Assembly (NCBI RefSeq): GCF_964656455.1
Contig: NC_135712.1
Coordinates: 95,332,294-95,396,293 of the forward strand
Origin: Halichoerus grypus
Lineage: Eukaryota; Chordata; Mammalia; Carnivora; Phocidae
DNA length: 64,000 bases
Direction: 5' to 3'
Within the stretch, counting starts at the first letter, position 1, and every line of letters starts with the position of its first letter. The notes below the pieces were generated by a model. That model was not told the DNA's origin. It saw only the letters and a list, made by a program, of their open reading frames with translations, and did no database searches. Positions 50,001-56,459 of the stretch are shown one piece after another. Made by a program: the position numbers and the translations under genes.

Positions 50001-53000
50001 CCTAGATTAAAGAGTAATTTACATCAGGGTTTCTTACCTCAGATTCTATTGATAACTGATAAACAACCCAAATTTTCTACAACAGATCTCCAGGGAAGAG
50101 AAGAAAGAATTTAGGTAAGGGTGTTTATCTCTCTAGCCAGAGACACTCTTAACCCTGCACTCACTGTCACTCAAGCTAGTAGCTCTCAGTTTTTGCTGTG
50201 GCTAAGAATCACCTTGGAGAGAGTGTGTGAAAGGTACAAATTCCTGGATCGGACCTTACCCTTGGAGATTTTGATCTTATCTGTGCTGGGGCCTAGGAAT
50301 CAGAGCTCCAGGAACACACTGTTTGGAGAAGCATTCCTAGAACAGGTGGCCACAGGTGGACTCGGGAAGTCTGAACCTCCTGAAACTTCTATGTTACATT
50401 ATGTGTATCTGTGCCTACTTGCTTAAATTTGCATTTCTTCCCAAAGTCTTAAAAGGGTTCATGACTCCCCTCCCCCCCTACAAAATTAAAAATCACTGAT
50501 TTTTATCAAACCCTTTTATTTTACAGATAAGAAATTTGAGCCTTAGAGAGGTTAGCTAAGTTTCTGAAAGTCATACAGCTTGTTATTTTTGCAACCATGA
50601 TTAGAGCTCACCTAGATCTTTAACTTCCTTTTATAAGAAATGTGGGGACTGGAGGAATGAGTTAAGTGATACCTCAGAGAAGCCAATGAATCCAGAGTGT
50701 GGGTCATTCTATAGGAAAACAAGTCAATAGCATTAAGGAAAAAAGAGGGGAGCAGAACTGCTGTTAGGTATAGCCTTTGTGTGGATGATGATTAGGCCAA
50801 ACCAAATGTAAACAGACAGTTTTGGGGTTTTTTTGTTTTGTTTTTGTTTTTTGTTTTTTATTTTTATTTATTTGACAGAGAGAGAGAGCATGAGCGGGGT
50901 GGGGGCAGGGAGGAGTAAGAGGAGAGGGAAAAGCAAGCTCCCCACCGAACAGGGAACCTGATGCGGGGCTCCATCCCAGGACTCTGGGATCATGACCTGA
51001 GCCAAAGGCAGATGCTTAACCAACTAAGCCACCCAGGTGCCCGACATGTTGAAGATAATCAGGAAAATATTAAGTCGGAACTAGACATTAGATGATACCA
51101 TGGGATTATTTATCAGGCGTGATAATGGCATTGTGGTTCTGTAAGAAAAATCCATTGTTTTTAGGGATACATACTGAGATGGGTAAGGATGAAATTACAT
51201 GATATCTAGAATTTTTAAGAATAGGTCATCAAAAAAAAAAAAAACAAAACAAAACACTGATAGGTGATGCAAGGGTGGCAACATTGAGCTAACTTTTGAA
51301 CCTTGGTAATGGCTGTAAGGAGTTCCCTGAATTATTTGCTTTATTTGTATGTGCTGGCAAATTTTCATAATAGATTTTTATACAGCTAGCATTTGGGAGC
51401 CATGGTTTAAATCCGGGTCTGTCTAAATCTACAGCCTGTGTTAGGGTTTGGCAGATTATAGGCCTCGGTCCATTTTGTAAGTCAGGTCTCATTGGAACAT
51501 GGCTTTTTGTTTACGTATTGTCCAAGGCTGCTTCTGCACCCCAATGGTAGGGTTGAGTAGCTGCTCCAGAGACTTTATGGCTGAGCAAGCCTGAATATTT
51601 ACTAAGTCTGGCCTTTTATAAAAAAAAAAATCTGTGGACCCTGGTTTATACATTCTTTCCCACCATATTGCAGTTTCAAGGCAGTTCCTTCCCAACCCCA
51701 ACTAAACTAAGTTTGGTGTTCACTAGTATATTTTCATTATTAAGGCTACAGAAGACGTGCCTTTGTTCACTGAAATTGATGGGGATACTTTGGCAATTTA
51801 ACGATGTTTCAATTAGTGAGGCTTTAATATATGTAGTCTGAAATTAGTAATGCAGTGTTTTCATCTCAAGTGTTGTTATGAGAGTCTTTGACAAAGGGCA
51901 GAAGAGATGTCACGGACCACTGATAAGAGCCTGTAGGTGAGACTAGGGTGCCTTCTCTTTAGCTCGCACCACTGGGACATGTGAATACAAAAAAAGCCTT
52001 ATGCCACTGTCCCCAGAATGTATTTATTTGGTTCTATTGTAGTTTAGGGGCTGTGAGTCAGGCTGACGTTGGGCTGATTAGAAGAGGTTCAATAAAGCTG
52101 GGCTTTGTCTAGGCCTCTTTGAAGGGTCATCTTTGTCAGCTCTTAACAAGCCAGGTTCCTACCAAAGCTCGTGTGGTGGGTTGTGGTTCATTCCTCTCAC
52201 ACCTGGGCTGGACACTTTGAGGCAGCCTTAATTTGTTCCTCTTTAAGTGTAACGCCTGTGTGCTTTCCTTCCCTTGCCCATTTCTGGGATTTTTAACACC
52301 CCCTTCCCCACCTCCACCCCCAAACTGGTAATTCTGTGTGTTATTCAGGAAGACCTACTCTTATACCACTGTCCTAGGACAGGTCAGGTTTTCTTTTAGT
52401 CCCAGGACACTACTTGATGCTTAATGGATGGGCAGCAATTTTTTTGAAATTCAAGTGACTTCAATCTTTTGGCATGCATATGGTTTTCAAAATAGTTAAG
52501 TTAGAAAATATATTTTACCTTGTATTTTTGTGGAATGTAATCATTAAATAGATATTATTTTGCAAAAATATTTGGGTACTTTCTTTGATTTACATTTTGA
52601 AAAAAATAATTGGGATCAGTGACAGACACGTAATAGTAATAGCACACATAAAAGAAAACTACTTGAAACAGAAATGTCATGTTAGAACATTGAAGAGATG
52701 TAGGGATTTGGGGCAGTTTAGTAACTATTTCATGAAGAAATTGAAATGATTGTGTTCTTTGTTCTAGATATTTTAGCCAGAGAACTTTATTCTTAATTAC
52801 AGGATTATATATATACATTTTCTCTGTTTTCTACTACATCATGTATAGGTAATGGTGTCTGTTTTCTGTGCCTTTACAGAGCAGGTATTTTTTGCATTGA
52901 TTCACTTATTCATTCATTGACTGATGCATTCACCAATATTTATTAAGCAATTGCCATGTGCCAGGTACACATCTAGGTACTAAAGACAGTTGAGTAAGAC

Positions 53001-53959
53001 AGATGGCTCCTGTCATCCTGGAACTTACATTCTGTCAGAGCCTTCAGACTTCTGCAGTTCTCGCATCTTCTAGGCTGGCCTGTTAAACTGCTCCCATTTT
53101 AATTTTATAAGCTGAATTTCCTCAGGTGTTATACTTGCAGGGTTAACACTTATTTAAAGAAATGAGAAATTCAAACACAAAAGTCCTAGCTCTGAATCAA
53201 TGGCATTGTTTTTTTGTAGGAGGTGTATTATACATCTCTTTGTAGCTAATAGACAAGTTAAATCTTTGACTCAAAAAGACTTTTGTTTTTTTTCAAATTT
53301 ATTTTTAGTTTAATTTTGTTTCTGCTATTTTTAATGAGCTGTTTGGAGATCAAAATATGTTGTTGCAAGTGTTTAAATGATAAAAAGGGTCACCTAGTGT
53401 CTCTGGTTTCTTTCAGGTTCAGGAAGATTTGACTGAAGAGAAAAAAAGGGAATTGGAGCATAATGCTGAAGAGACCTATGGTGAAAATGAGGAGAACGTA
53501 TGTATGGGCCAGAGATGGCTCCTGCTCGTGTGCGCATGCGTGGGGGACACGTCTGGTTGGTGGGGTAGAGATGCCGGCGGGTGCGTCTCAGGTGCCGAGC
53601 AGTGTAACAGGCCAACCTGGAGTCAGGAAAACCTGTGACAACGTGAAGATTAGGAAAGGCTAGCGCCATTGCCTGTCGGAACTTATTCCTCCAGCCGTTT
53701 CCTTTCTCTAAAAATGAATAACTTCACTTTTTTTTTAAAGGGGGGAATTACTTATATCACTAGCTCTATACCCTACCTCTTCGTTTTCCCTTTTTCTTTT
53801 ATCTTTAAGGCCGATGAAAAAAACAATGATGGCGAAGAACAAGAAGTTCGAGATGACAACCGCCCCAAAGGCCGAGAGGAACCCTATGAGGAGGAGGAAG
53901 AAGAGGAGGAGGACGGAGCCGCAGCTGCGGAGAAATCACGGCGCAGAGCGGAAATGTAG
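16503..53959 (+). CDS. GOLIM4: GOLIM4 (GPP130), 15 of its coding exons, 5' end outside window
   Basis: This is the Golgi integral membrane protein 4 gene, recognised from the coiled-coil stem ([20 protein letters not shown]), the QQNVTQ sequon region and the acidic end [17 protein letters not shown]. The family is a type II cis-Golgi protein that cycles through endosomes, is degraded in response to manganese and is used by Shiga toxin B subunit for retrograde transport; that is family knowledge. Fifteen exons join in frame to 630 residues plus stop. The human protein is about 696 residues, and the roughly 62 missing N-terminal residues (cytosolic tail and membrane anchor) must lie upstream. 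Residues 1-166 are heptad-like coiled coil, 167-438 are Gln/Glu/Arg-rich, and 439-630 are strongly acidic. All introns are GT-AG. Alternative exon use is possible because w6, w7, w8, w12, w13 and w14 are phase 0-0. Confidence 0.96.
16960..17002. repeat. CA/TACA microsatellite
   Basis: cacacacgtgtgtacataca followed by tacatatatgtac, a short mixed repeat. Confidence 0.8.
17451..17585. repeat. Local tandem duplication with two CTCF-like cores
   Basis: gRTGATTTTA followed by gccatctagtgga and then aataaa occurs twice, 89 bases apart. The cores are at 17467-17478 and 17556-17567. Read on the minus strand, ccactagatggc fits the CTCF consensus core. Confidence 0.6.
17813..18020 (-). mobile_element. 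Can-SINE, antisense
   Basis: A T-rich tail, gacagagagagagacagcga, the tRNA-related head and the duplication caagcagattg (17802-17812 and 18021-18031). It ends about 120 bases before GOLIM4 exon w2. Confidence 0.93.
18143..18192 (+). CDS. GOLIM4: GOLIM4 coding exon w2
   Basis: A 50-nt exon between acceptor ttttctag and donor gtaagt. It completes the split Asp codon and encodes [16 protein letters not shown], continuing the coiled-coil stem. It is entered in phase 1 and left in phase 0. Confidence 0.95.
18193..19535 (+). other. GOLIM4: GOLIM4 intron w2-w3
   Basis: The intron begins with a compound TG/TA/CA microsatellite about 110 bases after the donor. The remainder up to the acceptor at 19534-19535 has no repeat family I can name and no exon-like segment with frame support. 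Confidence 0.8.
18299..18408. repeat. Compound TG/TA/CA microsatellite
   Basis: TATG, a (TG)n block, a (TA)n block, then a (CA)n block and TATG again. The TG and CA blocks are mutually complementary around the TA centre. Confidence 0.92.
19536..19589 (+). CDS. GOLIM4: GOLIM4 coding exon w3
   Basis: A 54-nt exon, phase 0 at both ends, between acceptor caatttacag and donor gtgagt. It encodes [18 protein letters not shown], the next part of the luminal coiled coil. Being symmetric it could be skipped without a frameshift. Confidence 0.95.
19590..20902 (+). other. GOLIM4: GOLIM4 intron w3-w4
   Basis: No repeat or RNA gene could be named here. Short overlapping open frames near 20.06-20.34 kb on both strands have no recognisable product. 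Confidence 0.75.
20903..21053 (+). CDS. GOLIM4: GOLIM4 coding exon w4
   Basis: A 151-nt exon between acceptor catctttgcag and donor gtattt, entered in phase 0 and left in phase 1. It encodes 50 residues starting [20 protein letters not shown] and ending KEQELSKLK, a charged heptad-rich coiled coil, plus the first base of a split Glu codon. This is the core of the GPP130 stem. Confidence 0.96.
21470..21700 (+). mobile_element. MIR SINE
   Basis: gagtcagactgccctggtga, accatggacaaattgtatga, tcatcatctgtagaattggg and cctcatagggttggattaaa follow MIR order in sense. Confidence 0.75.
22826..23040 (-). mobile_element. MIR SINE
   Basis: accatgtgctagtaccaggt, taattctcataacaacctgt, gaagaaactgagccttcata and aacttactcaaggcaataca match reversed MIR. 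It abuts the TG-rich array. Confidence 0.75.
23070..23560. repeat. TG-rich array with higher-order structure
   Basis: About 490 bases of almost alternating purine-pyrimidine TG/TATG/CGTG sequence. The landmark gtgtgaatg(tgtg)cgtgcagg recurs with its GAA at 23138, 23308 and 23442, giving repeat distances of 170 and 134 bases. The apparent His/Thr and Cys/Val open frames are products of the repeat. Confidence 0.93.
24906..24988 (+). CDS. GOLIM4: GOLIM4 coding exon w5
   Basis: An 83-nt exon between acceptor ccacaaatag and donor gtaaaa. It completes the split Glu and encodes [20 protein letters not shown] then TQLQDVK, continuing the coiled coil. It is entered in phase 1 and left in phase 0. Confidence 0.96.
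24989..25514 (+). other. GOLIM4: GOLIM4 intron w5-w6
   Basis: A short AT-rich intron of 526 bases. I see no repeats or other features. Confidence 0.85.
25515..25598 (+). CDS. GOLIM4: GOLIM4 coding exon w6
   Basis: An 84-nt, phase 0-0 exon encoding [20 protein letters not shown] then KSALAAAQ, the last clear heptad segment of the stem. The acceptor is ttttgtgtag. The donor gttaga departs from the GTRAG consensus, so this symmetric exon could be a cassette exon. Confidence 0.95.
26110..26195 (+). mobile_element. Possible L2 3' end
   Basis: cctagaacagtccctggcac aaagtaaaccctcagtgg resembles the terminal L2 motif. It is short. Confidence 0.45.
27070..27265 (-). mobile_element. Can-SINE, antisense, older
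   Basis: Contains taaagatttatttatttatt, ctcacgaccctgagatcata and cgactgagccacccaggtgc. The flanks catcctgattttt and caacccaattttt look like a decayed target duplication. Confidence 0.85.
27319..27515 (+). mobile_element. Can-SINE, sense
   Basis: Contains gtggctcagttaagcgtctg and caaataaataaataaaatct with an A tail. The near-identical duplication gaacagaRtag lies at 27308-27318 and 27516-27526. Confidence 0.92.
27609..27668 (-). mobile_element. Tail-only insertion flanked by a 20-bp duplication
   Basis: A 20-bp sequence beginning taacattgtgtcc is present twice, at 27609-27628 and 27649-27668. The 20 bases between are only T with a few A. It reads as an antisense insertion that kept only an A-rich tail. 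Confidence 0.7.
27780..27940. mobile_element. MER5A-like DNA transposon remnant
   Basis: gccccagacctactgaatca, taatttctagggtgaggggc and cacttttaacatgatc follow MER5A (hAT-Charlie group). Confidence 0.6.
28033..28220 (+). mobile_element. Can-SINE, sense
   Basis: Contains cacctacgtggctcagtcgg, gtcatgatctcagggtcctg and acaaataaataaaatcttaa. The flanks are T-rich aaatttttcttt and aaattttctttg, a likely target duplication. Confidence 0.9.
28702..28753. repeat. CA-rich tract
   Basis: Imperfect CA repeats (gcatgcacacacacatacac and onward). The tract is short. Confidence 0.7.
28988..29015. repeat. Perfect 28-bp palindrome
   Basis: Arms taactaag and cttagtta surround twelve bases of alternating TA, so the whole 28 bases equals its own reverse complement. 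Confidence 0.85.
29482..29637 (+). CDS. GOLIM4: GOLIM4 coding exon w7
   Basis: A 156-nt, phase 0-0 exon between acceptor tttatacacag and donor gtaaga. It encodes [20 protein letters not shown], then a stretch with the N-glycosylation sequon NVT (window residues 196-198), then a Ser/Pro/Gly-containing linker ending DAVGEPE. It marks the transition from coiled coil to the flexible luminal region. Confidence 0.96.
29738..29912. mobile_element. MER5A-like DNA transposon remnant
   Basis: Inverted ends cagtggttctcaa and gagaactactg bracket gggccctaggccagaatttc and gatttgcatttctaactgat, as in MER5A. Confidence 0.75.
31307..31522 (+). mobile_element. Can-SINE, sense, with TA tail
   Basis: Begins ggggcacctgggtggctcag and ends in an A run followed by an AT dinucleotide run. 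The target duplication atattttattgtat is at 31293-31306 and 31523-31536, so the element is relatively recent. Confidence 0.94.
31676..32038 (-). mobile_element. Older Can-SINE split by a younger one
   Basis: The outer element reads ctctacacccctcccccacc, gtggggctcaaactcacaac, gatcaagagtcgcatgttct, then after the interruption gcaactgagccagccaggtg. This is an older carnivoran tRNA-SINE in antisense, present as 31676-31773 and 32013-32038. Confidence 0.8.
31774..31997 (+). mobile_element. Younger Can-SINE nested in an older one
   Basis: Sense element (gggcgcctgtgtggctcagt to aataaataaataaaactctt plus A tail) with the 15-bp duplication agagtcgcatgttct at 31759-31773 and 31998-32012. It carries a 30-bp internal tandem duplication at 31815-31874. 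Confidence 0.92.
32451..32783 (+). CDS. GOLIM4: GOLIM4 coding exon w8
   Basis: The largest exon: 333 nt, 111 residues, phase 0-0. It runs from [17 protein letters not shown] through [15 protein letters not shown] and [18 protein letters not shown] to HAPNE. The sequence is rich in Glu/Gln/Arg with low-complexity acidic blocks and matches the GPP130 middle region. The acceptor (ccagtgatgtgcttggcctag) has a poor pyrimidine tract; the donor is gtacga. It could be skipped in frame. Open frames in the opposite strand here are shadows caused by the GC-rich low-complexity codons. Confidence 0.95.
32784..34448 (+). other. GOLIM4: GOLIM4 intron w8-w9
   Basis: 1.66 kb of intron in which I see no nameable repeat, RNA gene or exon. 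Its last 150 bases become more GC-rich as they approach exon w9. Confidence 0.75.
34449..34696 (+). CDS. GOLIM4: GOLIM4 coding exon w9, unusually GC-rich
   Basis: A 248-nt exon after acceptor ttttccctcag. It begins [20 protein letters not shown] and contains the conserved [12 protein letters not shown], which fixes identity and frame. Between them many Gln codons expected from the family are Arg or Pro here ([15 protein letters not shown]). In bases 34501-34560 I count 46 G or C of 60, far above neighbouring introns. The donor is ccccg|gtagcc; the next exon supplies g to complete Arg. The donor is weak, and failure to splice would meet TAG at 34698-34700 at once. Confidence 0.92.
34697..35413 (+). 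other. GOLIM4: GOLIM4 intron w9-w10
   Basis: A 717-base intron whose first third is a T-rich tract plus an antisense Can-SINE (to 34968). The remainder is AT-rich with no other feature. Confidence 0.85.
34742..34968 (-). mobile_element. Can-SINE, antisense, just after exon w9
   Basis: A T-rich/TTTA tail, gacagagagagagacacagc, caggcttcccgcggaacagg and gactgagccacccaggtgcc. It starts about 45 bases after the w9 donor. This cttcccgcggaacaggg form is typical of arctoid carnivores as I recall it. A partial duplication (cttgttct) flanks it. Confidence 0.92.
35414..35493 (+). CDS. GOLIM4: GOLIM4 coding exon w10
   Basis: An 80-nt exon after acceptor ctttacag. It completes the split Arg, encodes [20 protein letters not shown] then IQEEEG, and ends with the first base of an Ala codon. 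The human-like frame uses the donor at 35494 (gtggtg), giving EEG-AYER. A second GT at 35497 (gtgagg) matches consensus better and would add one Gly. Either keeps frame. Confidence 0.94.
36513..40336 (-). pseudogene. L1 ORF2 (endonuclease/reverse transcriptase), several breaks
   Basis: Domains in order on the minus strand: apurinic-type endonuclease at 40336-39371 ([53 protein letters not shown]); reverse transcriptase at 39051-37923 ([28 protein letters not shown], then FADD within LFADDRILY in a different frame); a downstream domain at 37898-37179; and the Cys-rich C-terminus at 37115-36513 ([18 protein letters not shown]). The reading frame is broken between about 39371 and 39051, near 38270, at about 37920 and near 37180-37115. 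Confidence 0.9.
40415..41257 (-). pseudogene. L1 ORF1 (RNA-binding coiled-coil protein), frameshifted
   Basis: The minus-strand frame opens with [18 protein letters not shown] and continues through a coiled coil ([20 protein letters not shown]) to a stop near 40859. A shift in a short GA-rich run moves the remaining half (the RNA-recognition-like and C-terminal part, for example HVIVKLANF) into another frame. The true start may lie slightly upstream, because the frame stays open into 41258-41300. Confidence 0.85.
42911..43020 (+). CDS. GOLIM4: GOLIM4 coding exon w11
   Basis: A 110-nt exon between acceptor catttgctag and donor gtaagt. It completes Ala and encodes [20 protein letters not shown] then [16 protein letters not shown], an acidic Asp/Glu/Gln-rich luminal segment. 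It is entered in phase 1 and left in phase 0. Confidence 0.96.
43021..45576 (+). other. GOLIM4: GOLIM4 intron w11-w12
   Basis: 2.6 kb of intron with little repeat content. A short stretch near 44.30-44.35 kb (cttcattgagttataattgac) resembles the 3' end of an old LINE-1. Nothing else is nameable. Confidence 0.75.
44293..44375. mobile_element. Possible L1 3' fragment
   Basis: A T-run followed by gtccagcttcattgagttataattgacc, resembling a common old L1 3'-end motif. The fragment is too short to be sure. Confidence 0.35.
45577..45744 (+). CDS. GOLIM4: GOLIM4 coding exon w12
   Basis: A 168-nt, phase 0-0 exon between acceptor aattttgcag and donor gtaagc. It encodes [20 protein letters not shown] then [20 protein letters not shown] and [16 protein letters not shown], one of the most conserved acidic parts of the GPP130 luminal tail. 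Confidence 0.97.
46074..46142 (+). CDS. GOLIM4: GOLIM4 coding exon w13
   Basis: A 69-nt, phase 0-0 exon encoding [20 protein letters not shown] then EEE, between acceptor tttcaacag and donor gtaggg. It continues the acidic tail. The 329-base intron before it (45745-46073) contains no feature. Confidence 0.95.
46743..46945 (-). mobile_element. Can-SINE, antisense, first of a nested pair
   Basis: Contains ttttttttaaagatttattt, ctcgatctcacaaccctgag and gcaccacctaggcactcc. The left target copy is gggtggaatttctt at 46729-46742. The right copy was later split by the second SINE. Confidence 0.88.
46955..47292 (-). mobile_element. Second Can-SINE with expanded TTTC tail
   Basis: Antisense SINE body at about 47101-47292 preceded by about 140 bases of TTTC repeat, together bounded by the 14-bp duplication tccatgggtggaat at 46941-46954 and 47293-47306. 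The microsatellite is therefore inside the duplication, as the element's expanded A-rich tail. Confidence 0.92.
46959..47100. repeat. TTTC/TC microsatellite
   Basis: Nearly pure TTTC repeats with two TTTTC slips and a TC block at 47077-47094. It is derived from the tail of the SINE next to it. Confidence 0.95.
50175..50350. mobile_element. MER5A-like DNA transposon remnant
   Basis: tagtagctctcagtttttgc, aagaatcaccttggagagag and tggggcctaggaatcagagc follow MER5A with divergence. Confidence 0.55.
50850..51042 (-). mobile_element. Can-SINE, antisense
   Basis: T/G-rich tail, tatttgacagagagagagag, ctgatgcggggctccatccc and taagccacccaggtgccc. I see no clear target duplication. Confidence 0.88.
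51440..51665 (-). mobile_element. Old DNA-transposon-type repeat
   Basis: The reverse complement of this stretch resembles 59785-60020: both derive from a widespread mammalian repeat with text like ttccaataaaactttgttta and ggcctgcagactgtag. I do not name the family. Confidence 0.45.
52890..53045 (-). mobile_element. L2 LINE 3' end
   Basis: cattcaccaatatttattaa, gccatgtgccaggtacacat and ggaacttacattctgtcaga form an antisense L2 3' end. Confidence 0.7.
53417..53497 (+). CDS. GOLIM4: GOLIM4 coding exon w14
   Basis: An 81-nt, phase 0-0 exon encoding [20 protein letters not shown] then YGENEEN, between acceptor gtttctttcag and donor gtatgt. It is conserved acidic tail. The following 312-base intron (53498-53809) contains no feature. 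Confidence 0.96.
53810..53959 (+). CDS. GOLIM4: GOLIM4 terminal coding exon w15 with stop
   Basis: After acceptor tatctttaag, 49 codons and a TAG at 53957-53959. It encodes [20 protein letters not shown], a run of Glu/Asp ([16 protein letters not shown]) and the basic end RRRAEM. The Glu/Asp run followed by RRAEM is the characteristic C-terminus of this protein and confirms orientation and completeness at the 3' end. Confidence 0.97.
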   Translation, partial: ADEKNNDGEEQEVRDDNRPKGREEPYEEEEEEEEDGAAAAEKSRRRAEM

Positions 53960-54184
53960 CGGCGCCCGACCGCACGGACAGTGCGCAGCCCACCGAGTCT
54001 TCTCAAGCTGCTCAGAAATGAATCTGCCTACTGAACTCTAGGATATTTAATTACAAAAATTAAGAATTTAGACTTTTTTTTAACTTTTGTATTAGAAATG
54101 CTCATACATTTATATGAATATATTTTGATAACCTAGGTTAGAGCTTCTTTTATATTCAAGCTACACACGAACAAGAAGACAAAC

Positions 54185-54190
54185 AATAAA
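54185..54190 (+). promoter_or_regulatory. Proximal polyadenylation signal
   Basis: AATAAA about 230 bases after the GOLIM4 stop. Use of this site would give a short 3' UTR. Whether it is used cannot be told from the sequence. Confidence 0.45.
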
Positions 54191-55047
54191 GCAACCCTTA
54201 GCCTTTGAATCTCATTTTTCATAGATTATGTGATGTTGGAAAGGGCACCGATTTTGTATATTTCAGCTTGTTACTTCTCTATCTTCTAGTTTCCAGGTGT
54301 TCTGTTGTTTGCCTTTAATAAGATACAGGATTTCAAATAGGGAATACTGCAAATGCTGTACAGCCTTTAAGGAGAATGGCCGGTTTATTAACTGCCGCCT
54401 TTCTGAGGTTCTCGTGTATAGTTGGGATGGAATTCTCACCCCTCTGTCTCTCGAATAAGATCCACGTACAGACTGACATAAATTGGAAAGGCATTTTGGT
54501 TATAAAGACATTGTTTTTCAGACTTCTCGTATCAGTTAGAAAAATGTTTGGCTTTACTTCAAATCACAGCTGTTCTGGAATTAGATTTTAAAACGAGATG
54601 GTACTAAAACTCATGACACAGTATTCTGGACTTTGATATTCCAGTATTCAAACAAGGTAGGACACATCAGTGTATTAACCTTCCTGAAGGACTGACACCT
54701 TGTTTAGTAACTAATTTAGTGTGTGTGGGTGCTATTTTCTACGTGAGCACCCATTCAGTTCTTTTTTTCCTGAAATCATCTAGTGATATCCTTGTTTCAA
54801 TATCTAGTTCTCTACAGTAATATAGATTTCCCCCATAAGCTCTGTTCCTCAATATGTAATCACTTTGATGACAAGTATGAATATGAAGGCATTCCAAATT
54901 ATACAGTCGAATAGGGTTATTTTTTGAAAACTATACAGTGAAATACCCATGGTGATATGATAGACCATCATGACTTTTCTGTTTGCTGGGATCGGAGCCT
55001 GTGTTATGCCCATGTATGGCATTTTAATGACTACAAAAGTCCCCTAA

Positions 55048-55053
55048 AATAAA
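55048..55053 (+). promoter_or_regulatory. Possible intermediate polyadenylation signal
   Basis: AATAAA within an A-rich run in the GOLIM4 3' UTR. The A-rich context makes a chance hexamer likely. Confidence 0.3.
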
Positions 55054-55501
55054 AAAATTAAAAATCAAAAATTTCTTTTGGGATCAAGACATATTTGTCT
55101 CTCTACATAAAGATTTTTAAATATATAGAATTAGGTTATATAATTCATATGTGTGTGGTTTTGTAATAATACTCTCAAATTAATAAGGACATTTAATTTC
55201 TACCATTGTTGTATGAATGTAATGTTAGTTTTTAATAACCACACTCATGTATGATTTTGATTATCCCAGTGGAGTGATTATGTATGTATGCATAGGAATG
55301 TTTTGTTCAAATGTATTTGGGATTTTCAATAATCATAAATCAAATTTTACCTTTATGTATAAAAACCCTTTATGTAATGTAAAATGTATAATATTGTACA
55401 TAATATTCAGAATACAATTATTTTGGTAAATTAGTTTGTATTTTTAATGTCCCAGTTGCAGTATTTAATTATTTGAACCATATTGAAACTTCGTAATAGT
55501 C

Positions 55502-55507
55502 AATAAA
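55502..55507 (+). promoter_or_regulatory. Distal polyadenylation signal of GOLIM4
   Basis: AATAAA (tcaataaagc) followed within 20-40 bases by GT-rich sequence, about 1.55 kb after the stop. The sequence downstream loses the even AT-rich character of the 3' UTR, so this is the best candidate for the main cleavage site. Confidence 0.7.
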
Positions 55508-56459
55508 GCTATAAAAAGTGGTAAATCTCTTGAAGTCTGTGATTTCTTATTAGTTTCTGATCCTATTGTTCAGTCCTCTTTTATAAAAGCAAAAATTTTA
55601 GGAGGTACCAGTATAGATTAATGAATTATAAAATGCCTTTCCAACCTGTTCCTACTTTCCTTATCTCTCTGTCTCTCTCTTAACTGGATTGGTACTTGAT
55701 TTTCTTTCCCCCTCTCCTAAAGAAAGAGCTAAGAATTGTCATTTTATTTGAGCTAGTTCTTGGGGAAGAAAATAGAAATAGATAGAGAAATGTAAGAGAC
55801 TGTCATGTGAGCACACACGAAACAAGGAAACACATTTTAAATTCCCCCTAGGAAAGCAACCAGCCCAAACCATTCTACTCTGTATGGCACCAAGTGTTTA
55901 GAAGAGAACTAATCAGTCAGAGTTGAGCTATATTAATGAGATGTGCAGAAATAAAATGTCACTTGTATTTATCTTGACAATTAATCTGTGACTTTTGGTG
56001 CAGTCAATAAATCAAAGGATTTGGGCCCAGTGACATAATCAGAAGGGGGGGAAAAGGCACATTTATTAGGGACAAGGACAGTGGAACACAAAAAAACACA
56101 TTAGTACAATGTAATGACTATGTATTTGTAAGTGTGATTTTAAAAGATCCTGGAGGAAGGGTATATTCTGAACCACAGGTAAGTCACAGCAACTCACTTT
56201 CATAAAGGAAAATTACTGACATTTATTGAATGCCTTCATAATGCAGGCAGTGTGTGAATAGGACCCACTTTATCCCCACAGCAATCCTTTAAGGTTGATG
56301 GAATCCCCCTTCTCACAGCTGAAGAATTTTGCCCTCCTCCTGGAGCATTTGACATTATGTAACTGCTTTGAGTTCTCTTTTGTCTTCAGTCCTCTCATGA
56401 CATTGTGGTACATCTAAACTGTGGCATGTTGCACAGCTGTTAAAAAAGTCAATTTCTAG

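Larger units (their letters stand above)
46143..53416 (+). other. GOLIM4: GOLIM4 intron w13-w14
   Basis: 7.3 kb of intron holding a pair of nested antisense Can-SINEs with an expanded TTTC tract (46.74-47.29 kb), a MER5A-like remnant (50.18-50.35 kb), an antisense Can-SINE (50.85-51.04 kb), an old DNA-transposon remnant (51.44-51.67 kb) and an antisense L2 3' end (52.89-53.05 kb). The stretches 47.3-50.1 and 51.7-52.9 kb hold nothing I can name. Confidence 0.8.
53960..55525 (+). other. GOLIM4: GOLIM4 3' untranslated region
   Basis: AT-rich sequence from the stop codon to the last strong polyadenylation signal and a following GT-containing stretch (gtctgtgatt). The end near 55525 is inferred from the AATAAA at 55502-55507 and is accurate only to tens of bases. 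It contains no recognisable transposon, as expected for a constrained 3' UTR. Confidence 0.75.
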
